Below, piece after piece: positions 1-5,222 of a DNA stretch of 5,609 bases; within the stretch, counting starts at the first letter, position 1, and each line of letters starts with the position of its first letter. A program made the position numbers and the translations under genes. This DNA is from Dehalococcoidia bacterium (GTDB taxonomy: Bacteria; Chloroflexota; Dehalococcoidia; Dehalococcoidales; DAOWLH01): positions 1-5,609 of the forward strand of contig DAOWLH010000043.1 in assembly GCA_030643515.1 (NCBI GenBank). The letters are read 5' to 3'. Under the pieces are notes generated by a model. It did not search any database. It had not been told where the DNA came from and saw nothing but the letters and a program-made list of their open reading frames with translations.

Positions 1-1
1 G

Positions 2-94
2 GAGATAGACGGCGCCCTTGTTGGCGGTGCCAGCCTCGATGCCGACCAGTTTATCAGCATTGTCCGGCAGGCCGCCGAAATTAAAGGTAACTAA
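2..94 (+). CDS. tpiA: Triosephosphate isomerase, C-terminal end (5' part outside window)
   Basis: Only the last 30 codons are present, ending in TAA at 92-94; the rest lies left of the window. The visible peptide begins EIDGALVGGASL and continues through DADQFISIVRQAAEI. The GALVGGASL segment is the conserved phosphate-binding loop near the C-terminus of triosephosphate isomerase, and the following helix (DQFISIVRQAAEI) matches the usual end of the barrel. The enzyme interconverts dihydroxyacetone phosphate and glyceraldehyde 3-phosphate in glycolysis and gluconeogenesis, in the cytoplasm. It precedes miaA by 36 bases on the same strand, so the two may share a transcript. The identification from 30 residues is firm because the loop is diagnostic; nothing can be said about its start or regulation. 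Confidence 0.93.
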   Translation, partial: EIDGALVGGASLDADQFISIVRQAAEIKGN

Positions 95-130
95 CTTAAA
101 CCTCTCGTACTGCCAAAGACATTTAAACGC

Positions 131-1078
131 ATGAACCATCTCGTTGCCATTGTTGGCCCGACTGGTGTCGGCAAGAGCCAGCTGGCTGTTTGCCTGGCAC
201 AGGCATTTAACGGCGAGATTGTCAATGCCGACAGCCGGCAGGTATATCGCTTTATGGACATTGGCACCGCCAAGCCAGCTCCTGAGCAGCTTTGTCAGGC
301 ACCTCACCACCTGATTGGCGTAATCAATCCGGCTGAAGATTTCAGCCTTGCTCAGTACCAGCGAATGGCCAAGCAGGCGGTAAACGGCATCATCGGCCGG
401 GATAAACTGCCACTGCTGGTGGGTGGCAGCGGGCTATATGTATGGGCGGTGCTTGAAGGCTGGGGGATACCCAAGGTTAAGCCGAACCCGGAACTGAGGC
501 GTCGCCTTGAGGAAAAAGCCCTCAAGATGGGCACGGAGCAACTCTACCGGGAGTTGGAGGCGGTCGACCCACAGGCAGCCAGCAGAGTTGACCAGCAGAA
601 TGTGCGCCGGGTCATCCGGGCGCTGGAAGTCTATCATGGTGGCGGCAGGCCATCTTCCCAGCCGTCGAAAGAAGCCCCTGCTTATGATATCCTGATAATC
701 GGCTTAACCCTGGATAGGGAAGAGCTGTACCGCCGAATAGATGCCCGGATTGATGAAATGGTGAAGCGGGGTCTGGTGGAGGAAGTGTCCCGGCTTCTGG
801 CCATGGGCTATAGTCCGGAACTGCCAGCTATGTCTGTGATAGGTTACCGGCAGATTGGCATGTATCTTCGGGAAGAACTCGGCCTTGAGGCAGCCGTCCA
901 GCAGATTAAGTTCGAAAGCCACCGATTTGTCCGCCAGCAGTATAACTGGTTTGGCCTGAAAGATGATAGAATAAGGTGGTTTGATGTCGGGGGTAAGGTA
1001 TATCGACAAATTGAGGGACTGGTGGCTTCTTTTATAGGCAGAGGGAAGATGGAAGAAACGAGAGGACTGGCCTGGTAG
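131..1078 (+). CDS. miaA: tRNA dimethylallyltransferase (tRNA A37 isopentenyltransferase)
   Basis: MiaA transfers a dimethylallyl group from DMAPP to N6 of adenosine 37 in tRNAs that read UNN codons, giving i6A, which stabilises codon-anticodon pairing. The 315-residue product is of normal family length. Visible motifs in order are a P-loop GPTGVGKS (residues 9-16), the DSRQVYR segment with the family's catalytic Asp (34-40), DIGTAKP (43-49), GGSGLYVWA (98-106), RRVIRALEVY (159-168), VIGYRQ (236-241) and the C-terminal RQQYNWF (268-274). The ATG at 131 puts the P-loop at the expected distance from the N-terminus, although no convincing Shine-Dalgarno precedes it. It follows tpiA by 36 bases, and dapF starts 7 bases after its stop, so it probably heads or sits within an operon with dapF, dapL and hflX. 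No internal defect is visible. Confidence 0.97.
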   Translation: MNHLVAIVGPTGVGKSQLAVCLAQAFNGEIVNADSRQVYRFMDIGTAKPAPEQLCQAPHHLIGVINPAEDFSLAQYQRMAKQAVNGIIGRDKLPLLVGGSGLYVWAVLEGWGIPKVKPNPELRRRLEEKALKMGTEQLYRELEAVDPQAASRVDQQNVRRVIRALEVYHGGGRPSSQPSKEAPAYDILIIGLTLDREELYRRIDARIDEMVKRGLVEEVSRLLAMGYSPELPAMSVIGYRQIGMYLREELGLEAAVQQIKFESHRFVRQQYNWFGLKDDRIRWFDVGGKVYRQIEGLVASFIGRGKMEETRGLAW

Positions 1079-1085
1079 GATATTT

Positions 1086-1943
1086 ATGCAATTTACCAAG
1101 CTGCAGGGTGCCGGCAATGATTTCGTTCTGATTGATGCTGGCGGCGGTCAACATAACTGGCCATCGCTTGCACAGACCATGTGCCGGCGACACTTCGGTA
1201 TCGGCGCCGACGGCCTGCTGGTGCTGCTGCCTTCCGAGGATGCTGACTTCGGCCTGAGGGTATTCAATGCCGATGGCTCCGAGGCCGAGGCCTGTGGCAA
1301 CGGATTGCGCTGCTCGGTGAAGTACGCCGCCAGCAGGGGGCTGGTTGCCCTTGAACCCGGAAAAGTAACCGTAGAAACTCTGGCTGGAATAAGAAAAGCC
1401 AGCCTTTCCCGGGAAACCGGAGCCATCAAGATTCAGGTGGCTATGGGAGCACCGGATTTTGATGCTGCTAAAATCCCCGTAAATGTAGAGCCGGGCCAGG
1501 GGAGGTTAGGTGACATAAAGTTGTTAACTGACTATCCGGTTGCTATCGGAGGACGGGAGATGATGCTCAGTTTTCTTTCCATCGGCAATCCTCACGCCGT
1601 TTACTTCCAGGAGCAGCCGCTAGCCGGGTTCCCGCTGTCCCGGCTGGGGCCGCTGGTAGAGCGGCACGAATTATTTCCCAACCGGGTGAACTTCGAGGTA
1701 GCCAGAGTAATCAGCCGGCAGCAGATAGAGGTCAGGGTGTGGGAGAGAGGGGTCGGCGAGACACTGGCCTGTGGTAGTGGTGCCTGCGCCGTGGCGGTAG
1801 CGGCCCAGCTTCTGGGCCATGTTGATAGATGCGTCAACGTAATACTGCCGGGTGGTGTGCTTGAGGTGGAGTGGGATGGGGCAGGGGAGGTACTCCTCAG
1901 CGGGCCAGCCGAGATTGTCTTTACCGGCCAGTGGCCGGATTGA
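1086..1943 (+). CDS. dapF: Diaminopimelate epimerase
   Basis: DapF is a cofactor-independent racemase that interconverts LL- and meso-diaminopimelate, the penultimate step to lysine and the source of meso-DAP for peptidoglycan where that is made. The 285-residue product shows both halves of the pseudo-symmetric fold. The N-terminal signature FTKLQGAGNDFVLID is at residues 3-17. The first catalytic cysteine is Cys70 in EACGNGLRC, and the second is Cys229 in GETLACGSGACA. Substrate-contacting positions are also present: Asn11, Asn61, Asn168 in IGNPHAV and Glu220-Arg221. The ATG at 1086 is preceded by TAGGA (1076-1080), a usable ribosome binding site embedded in the miaA stop region, which suggests translational coupling. 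dapL follows after 14 bases and supplies this enzyme's LL-DAP substrate. Both catalytic cysteines are intact, so it should be active. Confidence 0.97.
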   Translation: MQFTKLQGAGNDFVLIDAGGGQHNWPSLAQTMCRRHFGIGADGLLVLLPSEDADFGLRVFNADGSEAEACGNGLRCSVKYAASRGLVALEPGKVTVETLAGIRKASLSRETGAIKIQVAMGAPDFDAAKIPVNVEPGQGRLGDIKLLTDYPVAIGGREMMLSFLSIGNPHAVYFQEQPLAGFPLSRLGPLVERHELFPNRVNFEVARVISRQQIEVRVWERGVGETLACGSGACAVAVAAQLLGHVDRCVNVILPGGVLEVEWDGAGEVLLSGPAEIVFTGQWPD

Positions 1944-1957
1944 AATGAGGTGTCATA

Positions 1958-3145
1958 ATGAGAATGTCCAGGAGAATGGAGAACATACCGCCCTATCTTT
2001 TCGTCGAGATTAACCGCAAGATTGCCGAAAAGAGAGCCCGGGGAGAGGAAGTCTTCAGCTTCGCCATCGGCGACCCCGATATGCCGACGCCGGACAATAT
2101 CGTTGATAAGCTGTGCCAGGCGGCGCGGGATACGGATAACCACCGCTACCCGGAAACAGCCGGCCTGCCGGAGCTGCGCCGGGCTATTGCCAACTGGTAC
2201 CAGAAACGCTTTAACGTTTCCCTTAATCCTGAAACAGAGGTGCTACCCCTTATCGGCTCCAAGGAAGGCATCGGTCACATGGCCCTGTGTTTTATTGATC
2301 CAGAAGATGTGGCTCTGGTGCCGGACCCGGGCTACCCCGTCTACGCCATGGGCACCATCCTGGCCGGAGGCAAGCCCCATTACCTGCCGCTTCTGAGTAA
2401 AAACAAGTTCTTGCCAGACCTGGATGCCATACCGGCAGAGGTGCTGGAGAAAGCCAAACTGCTGTGGCTCAACTACCCTAACAATCCCACCGGTGCCGTA
2501 GCCAGCCCCGATTTCTTCAAGCGGGTGGTCCAGTTTGCCAAAAAGCACGACCTGGCGGTCTGCCATGATGGCCCGTACTCGGAAGTCTGCTATGATGAGT
2601 ATCAGCCGACGAGCTTCATGGAGGTCGATGGGGCCAAAGAGGTGGGGGTTGAGTTCCATTCTTTTTCCAAGAGCTACAACATGACCGGCTGGCGGATAGG
2701 CATGGTGGTGGGCAACGCCGAAATGATAGACGCCCTCAAGCGAGTCAAGTCCAATCTGGACTCGGGTATTCCCCAGGCCATCCAGCAAGCCGCCATCGAG
2801 GCTCTCACCGGCCCTCAGGACGCCATCAAGAAACACAACGCAGTTTACCAGCGGCGCCGTGACCTGATTGTTGACCTGCTCAACGACCTCGGGCTTGAGG
2901 CCAAGCCGCCAAAGGCGGGGCTGTATGTCTGGGCAAAGGTGCCCGATGGTTATACCTCCCTTGACTTTACCAATGACCTACTGGATAAGGTTGGGGTGGC
3001 CGTTATACCGGGCACGGGCTACGGTAGCAGCGGTGAGGGATATGTCCGGCTGTCCCTGACCGTCCCCGATGCCATGCTGGTTAAGGCTCTATCCCGCCTG
3101 GCAGGCTGGCAGAATGCCAGGAACCGGTTTACAGCAAGAAAGTAG
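1958..3145 (+). CDS. dapL: LL-diaminopimelate aminotransferase (class I/II PLP aminotransferase)
   Basis: DapL converts L-tetrahydrodipicolinate directly to LL-diaminopimelate using glutamate as amino donor, bypassing the succinylase/acetylase steps. The 395-residue protein is a fold-type I aminotransferase. It has the N-terminal FSFAIGDPDMPTP segment (33-45), RYPETAGLPELR (63-74), GSKEGIGH (100-107), NYPNNPTG (172-179) with the conserved Asn, DGPYSE (204-209) with the Asp that contacts the pyridine nitrogen, and SFSKSYNMTGWRIG (235-248) with Lys238 as the PLP Schiff-base lysine. Arg364 in GYVRLSL is the carboxylate-binding arginine. GAGGTG lies 5 bases before the ATG; the second in-frame ATG at 1964 is less well placed. 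Position beside dapF favours the DAP reaction over a generic aspartate/alanine aminotransferase, and the sequence resembles Dehalococcoides DapL as I remember it. The family call is certain; the exact substrate is strongly inferred. Confidence 0.92.
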   Translation: MRMSRRMENIPPYLFVEINRKIAEKRARGEEVFSFAIGDPDMPTPDNIVDKLCQAARDTDNHRYPETAGLPELRRAIANWYQKRFNVSLNPETEVLPLIGSKEGIGHMALCFIDPEDVALVPDPGYPVYAMGTILAGGKPHYLPLLSKNKFLPDLDAIPAEVLEKAKLLWLNYPNNPTGAVASPDFFKRVVQFAKKHDLAVCHDGPYSEVCYDEYQPTSFMEVDGAKEVGVEFHSFSKSYNMTGWRIGMVVGNAEMIDALKRVKSNLDSGIPQAIQQAAIEALTGPQDAIKKHNAVYQRRRDLIVDLLNDLGLEAKPPKAGLYVWAKVPDGYTSLDFTNDLLDKVGVAVIPGTGYGSSGEGYVRLSLTVPDAMLVKALSRLAGWQNARNRFTARK

Positions 3146-3153
3146 CTTTACAT

Positions 3154-3169
3154 AAAGGAGTGAACTATC
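3154..3169 (+). promoter_or_regulatory. Shine-Dalgarno of hflX and possible AUC start codon
   Basis: AAAGGAG at 3154-3160 is the best ribosome binding site in the dapL-hflX gap. Six bases further (3167-3169) lies ATC, in frame with hflX and with no stop between it and the annotated TTG at 3197. The only canonical start near this site, GTG at 3160, overlaps the Shine-Dalgarno and runs into TAG after four codons. The site therefore suggests that hflX initiates at AUC, or that the base is an error or mutation of ATG. Confidence 0.5.
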
Positions 3170-3196
3170 CCTAGGGCCACCATAGTTACCCGGGCT

Positions 3197-4348
3197 TTGC
3201 CGGAGAGAGCTTTCCTGGTGTCGGTAGCCACCGATAGAGCTTCGAGCAATTGGTCGGCAGAAGATTCCCTCAAGGAACTGGCCCAGCTGGCCAGCACTGC
3301 CGGAGCCGAGGTTATCGGCCAGCTTAAGCAGAAGTTACCGGCACCATCAAGGGTATACTACCTAGGTAAAGGCAAGCTGGAAGAGCTACAGGCACTAAGG
3401 AAGAGCAAAGATTACACCCTGGTCATCTTTGATGATGAGCTAACGCCGGTTCAGCAGCAAAATCTGGAAGAGGCTCTTAAGGTAAAGATAATTGACCGGG
3501 TTGCCCTCATCCTGGACATCTTTGCCAAACACGCCCACACCCACGAGGGCAAGCTTCAGGTGGAGCTGGCGCAGCATCAGTACCTCTTACCCCGGTTGGC
3601 CGGGCAGTGGAGCCACCTGGAAAGGCTCGGTGGCGGCATCGGCACCAGGGGGCCGGGCGAGTCCCAGCTTGAGACGGACCGGCGCCTCATCCGCCGTAAA
3701 ATCCACCGTCTCAAGAACCAGCTCGAAGAGGTGAGGAAGCACCGCCGGCTCTACCGCCGGCAGCGCCAGAAGAGTGGCATTGCCATTGTTGCTCTGGTCG
3801 GCTACACCAACACCGGCAAGAGCACTCTGCTCAACAGCTTAAGCCGGGCCGGTGTCTTTGTCGAGGATAAGCTCTTTGCCACGTTAGACCCGACCACCCG
3901 CCGGTTGACTTTGCCCGATAAAAGCAATGTCCTTCTCAGCGATACCGTTGGCTTTATCCGCAAGCTGCCTCCGATGGTCATCTCCGCCTTCCGGGCCACC
4001 CTTGAAGAATTATCAGAGGCAGACCTCCTTCTTCATGTGGTTGACCTGTCTGCGGGCAATGCCGCCGAGCAGTGCCAGGTCGTGGAGGAGATACTGGCCG
4101 ACCTGAATCTTTCGGATAAGCCGATGGTGACAGCCCTCAATAAAATTGACCTGCTGCTGGACAAGGAAAAAAGCTGGGATGAGAAAAAAGCAACCGCTTA
4201 TCTTTCCCGCCGCACCGGCCCGGCCAGTGAAAACACGGTGCTAATTTCGGCGGTAAAAGGGTGGGGGCTGGAAAAACTGCGCAAAACCATCAACCGGGCT
4301 GTTCGGAAAACAGAAAAGCCGGCTGCCCTAAAGCAACCATCAAAATGA
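3197..4348 (+). CDS. hflX: Ribosome-associated GTPase HflX
   Basis: HflX is a TRAFAC-class GTPase that binds the 50S subunit and can split or rescue stalled ribosomes under stress. The N-terminal HflX domain has YYLGKGKLEEL (54-64), FDDELTPVQQQNLEE (78-92) and DIFAKHAHTHEGKLQVELAQ (107-126). The diagnostic GGGIGTRGPGESQLETDRR (145-163) follows, then a basic helical linker. The G domain has G1 GYTNTGKST (202-210), G2 in LDPTT (230-234), G3 DTVGF (249-253), G4 NKID (315-318) and G5 SAVKG (351-355). It ends soon after G5, so the C-terminal domain of E. coli HflX is missing; the length (383 residues) fits compact homologues. The start is uncertain: TTG at 3197 lacks a Shine-Dalgarno, and 10 upstream in-frame codons run back to an ATC six bases after AAAGGAG. 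The true product may be 393 residues. It is the last gene of the operon. Confidence 0.95.
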   Translation: MPERAFLVSVATDRASSNWSAEDSLKELAQLASTAGAEVIGQLKQKLPAPSRVYYLGKGKLEELQALRKSKDYTLVIFDDELTPVQQQNLEEALKVKIIDRVALILDIFAKHAHTHEGKLQVELAQHQYLLPRLAGQWSHLERLGGGIGTRGPGESQLETDRRLIRRKIHRLKNQLEEVRKHRRLYRRQRQKSGIAIVALVGYTNTGKSTLLNSLSRAGVFVEDKLFATLDPTTRRLTLPDKSNVLLSDTVGFIRKLPPMVISAFRATLEELSEADLLLHVVDLSAGNAAEQCQVVEEILADLNLSDKPMVTALNKIDLLLDKEKSWDEKKATAYLSRRTGPASENTVLISAVKGWGLEKLRKTINRAVRKTEKPAALKQPSK

Positions 4349-4370
4349 GGCTCTGTAATCAAAATCTAGG

Positions 4371-4393
4371 CCCCTTAAATATCTTTTAAGTGG
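4371..4393 (+). terminator. Weak hairpin just after hflX, possible terminator
   Basis: CCCCTTAAA (4371-4379) can pair with TTTAAGTGG (4385-4393) over nine positions with one C/T mismatch and a 5-base loop. It lies 22 bases after the hflX stop. The following bases (TATTCTACC) are not a clean U-tract, so this is a weak candidate for ending the operon transcript. Confidence 0.25.
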
Positions 4394-4483
4394 TATTCTA
4401 CCTTCTAACCCGTAATTTTGATATTATCAACCGGCCAGGCGTGAGAATATAGTCCAAACCATGAAAGAGGCTCAAAATGGCAA

Positions 4484-4509
4484 AAAGGGACTATTTACCC
4501 TTTATTTTT
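4484..4509 (+). terminator. Possible rho-independent terminator
   Basis: AAAGGG (4484-4489) pairs with CCCTTT (4498-4503) around an 8-base loop, and A plus five Ts (4505-4509) follow at once. Shape and T-run fit an intrinsic terminator, but the stem is only six base pairs with three G-C pairs. If real, it would end the hflX transcript about 150 bases after its stop. Confidence 0.35.
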
Positions 4510-4533
4510 GTCGTTCTTTTTAAGTTTTTAGTA

Positions 4534-4612
4534 ACCCACCCCCTTTATCCCCCTCCCTTGGCAAGGGAGGGGGAAGATTTTAAAAAGAGGGGCTTCGCCC
4601 CTCTTAAACACC
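4534..4612. repeat. GC-rich double-hairpin element, probable dispersed palindromic repeat
   Basis: Two strong perfect hairpins lie in tandem. The first pairs CCCCCTCCCTT (4549-4559) with AAGGGAGGGGG (4563-4573) around GGC. The second pairs AAGAGGGGC (4585-4593) with GCCCCTCTT (4597-4605) around TTC. They are joined by an A/T linker and preceded by a C-rich ACCCACCCCC stretch. Composition contrasts with the AT-rich flanks. The arrangement is like REP/MITE-type dispersed repeats, and I recall very similar CCCTCCCTT...AAGGGAGGG units in Chloroflexota and other genomes. Only one copy is present here, so dispersal is inferred. It could also work as a bidirectional terminator. Confidence 0.6.
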
Positions 4613-4622
4613 TTTTAGTTGT

Positions 4623-4633
4623 GGTTTACATAA
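4623..4633 (+). repeat. Left copy of 11-base inverted repeat (GGTTTACATAA)
   Basis: GGTTTACATAA here is the exact reverse complement of TTATGTAAACC at 5076-5086. The two copies enclose the promoter and both small reading frames. They could be short terminal inverted repeats of a small inserted unit, but no target-site duplication is visible outside them and the match could be chance. Confidence 0.3.
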
Positions 4634-4640
4634 CCTTATC

Positions 4641-4671
4641 TTATCAGGAGAATTGACGATAGTGCTATAAT
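4641..4671 (+). promoter_or_regulatory. Extended -10 promoter of the small membrane protein gene
   Basis: A consensus TATAAT at 4666-4671 is preceded by TGC (4663-4665), giving the TGnTATAAT extended -10 motif. A poor -35 (TTATCA, 4641-4646) sits 19 bases upstream; extended -10 promoters tolerate this. TTGACG at 4653-4658 is too close to serve as a -35 for it. Transcription would begin near 4678, giving a leader of about 15 bases that contains the AAGGAG ribosome binding site (4681-4686). Confidence 0.65.
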
Positions 4672-4692
4672 TGCAACAAAAAGGAGCAAGCT

Positions 4693-4854
4693 ATGCTTTT
4701 AACTACTGAGTTATTTTTATGGGTGTCTGGTGTTATTATTACCATATCACTTGTTCTGTTAATACCTATCCTCATCCAGGTAATGGGTTTAAGGGGAGAC
4801 CTCAAGCCAATAAGTTCTTTAACAAAAGATGTAGAGAATTTTTTAAGGCGCTAG
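4693..4854 (+). CDS. Small single-pass membrane protein, unknown function
   Basis: I do not recognise this 53-residue product. AAGGAG (4681-4686) six bases before the ATG and an extended -10 promoter just upstream make translation very likely. Residues about 7-31 form one strongly hydrophobic segment (LFLWVSGVIITISLVLLIPI and onward), a probable membrane anchor. A short polar tail, GLRGDLKPISSLTKDVENF, follows and ends LRR before TAG. The tail looks like the start of a coiled or helical region that stops abruptly. The stop lies seven bases after a T TTT TTA heptamer (4839-4845), where a -1 shift continues into the frame that ends at 5057. The intact protein may therefore be a 121-residue membrane-anchored protein, with this frame as its N-terminal part. 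Base composition is AT-rich, unlike the operon to its left. Confidence 0.7.
   Translation: MLLTTELFLWVSGVIITISLVLLIPILIQVMGLRGDLKPISSLTKDVENFLRR
4839..4845 (+). promoter_or_regulatory. Possible -1 frameshift heptamer T TTT TTA
   Basis: In the frame of the small membrane gene the bases read as T TTT TTA, a perfect X XXY YYZ slippery site. Slipping back one base continues as AAG GCG CTA into an open frame of 70 codons. No strong stimulatory stem-loop is apparent just downstream: an AGGT/ACCT pairing (about 4853-4885) is weak. There is also no Shine-Dalgarno at the usual 10-14 bases upstream. A homopolymer indel in the T6 run is the simpler alternative. Confidence 0.4.
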
Positions 4855-5057
4855 GTCTCAGCAAACAGCAATTTGATAGGACACCTGACTTTATGGTAAA
4901 GACAGAGAAAGACAAAATAAGACTAATGTTACGTAGCACAATCGAACCTGGTATTACTTTTGGAGAATGGGTTACCATCACGATTTCACCTCGGGAATTT
5001 CTACAAATGACTCAGCATTTTCAATCCGTCGTGGAAGACGCGACAAAAAGGACCTAA
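4845..5057 (+). CDS. Downstream frame continuing the small membrane protein (frameshift product or separate small ORF), unknown function
   Basis: I do not recognise the sequence. The frame runs from the slippery site through KALGLSKQQFDRTPDF, then MVKTEKDKIRLMLRST, IEPGITFGEWVTITISPREF and a final helix-like LQMTQHFQSVVEDATKRT, giving 70 residues. It is soluble-looking, with a central beta-rich stretch and amphipathic ends. Read alone it could start at ATG 4893 (54 codons plus stop), but no well-spaced ribosome binding site precedes that ATG; AGGA lies 12 bases away. The longer open frame back to ATG 4719 overlaps the membrane gene in a shadow frame and looks unnatural. Fused to the upstream frame by a -1 shift it gives a plausible 121-residue protein with a membrane anchor and a cytoplasmic domain. 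The fusion reading is favoured. Confidence 0.5.
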   Translation, partial: KALGLSKQQFDRTPDFMVKTEKDKIRLMLRSTIEPGITFGEWVTITISPREFLQMTQHFQSVVEDATKRT

Positions 5058-5222
5058 TTTGTTTCACCCCTGTTTTTATGTAAACCCCTATACATACGCC
5101 TGTTATAAGGGCGCACTATATATGTTATGTAACATTAAGCTTGTGAAACCTAGACATGATCCCCTATTAACACATACTCATTTCAATTCGATGCATTATA
5201 AAATGGGTTCGTTTCGAAATTT
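5058..5222. other. AT-rich intergenic stretch, no supported gene
   Basis: This convergent gap of 165 bases separates the plus-strand small unit from the minus-strand gene. It holds the right copy of the 11-base inverted repeat (5076-5086), a palindrome ATGTTA-TG-TAACAT (5122-5135) and a very weak hairpin TTCG/CGAA (5208-5218) before a T-rich run. A 34-codon frame from ATG 5122 lacks a good ribosome binding site and is not called. Confidence 0.6.
5076..5086 (-). repeat. Right copy of 11-base inverted repeat (TTATGTAAACC)
   Basis: This is the exact reverse complement of 4623-4633 and lies 18 bases after the stop at 5057. With the left copy it brackets a 464-base segment holding one promoter and the two small reading frames. 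The symmetry does not extend beyond 11 bases on either side. Confidence 0.3.

Larger units (their letters stand above)
4349..4692. other. Non-coding boundary region between hflX and the small membrane gene
   Basis: This 344-base stretch holds no gene I can support. From left to right it contains a weak hairpin (4371-4393), an odd palindrome TTGATA-T-TATCAA (4418-4430), an A/T-flanked hairpin followed by a T-run (4484-4509), a GC-rich double-hairpin repeat (about 4534-4612), the left copy of an 11-base inverted repeat (4623-4633) and a promoter (4641-4671). Apart from the repeat, composition is clearly AT-richer than the operon to its left. Confidence 0.7.

Noticed and set aside
704..1117. 137-codon minus-strand frame opposite the end of miaA and start of dapF
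   Set aside because: It lies antisense to two strongly supported genes, and its translation has no recognisable motif.
1601..2143. 180-codon minus-strand frame opposite dapF and dapL
   Set aside because: Its Ser/Thr/Pro-rich low-complexity translation is a shadow of GC-rich coding sequence on the other strand.
2243..2836. 197-codon minus-strand frame opposite dapL
   Set aside because: It lies entirely within dapL, which carries all expected catalytic residues. The long antisense frame is explained by GC-rich codon usage.
3160..3174. GTG at 3160 as the start of hflX
   Set aside because: It overlaps the Shine-Dalgarno itself, is in the wrong frame and meets TAG after four codons. It would need a one-base deletion in the CCC at 3169-3171.
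4549..4605. CRISPR-like repeat units
   Set aside because: The two hairpins differ in sequence, are not direct repeats, and have no spacer-repeat periodicity.
4477..4656. 59-codon frame from ATG 4477 with an AGAGG-like site upstream and a hydrophobic N-terminus, reading through the double-hairpin repeat
   Set aside because: More than a third of it is translated palindromic repeat (PLYPPPLAREGEDFKKRG and similar), the typical product of a repeat read as protein. No promoter is seen, and it overlaps a terminator-like hairpin.
4653..4671. TTGACG plus TATAAT as a -35/-10 pair
   Set aside because: The spacing is only 7 bases, too short for a sigma-70 promoter. The extended -10 interpretation explains the site better.
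4719..4844. Open frame from ATG 4719 leading into the downstream 70-codon frame
   Set aside because: It lies inside the well-initiated membrane gene in another frame, has no ribosome binding site, and its translation (CYYYHITCSVNTYPHPG) has the look of a shadow frame.
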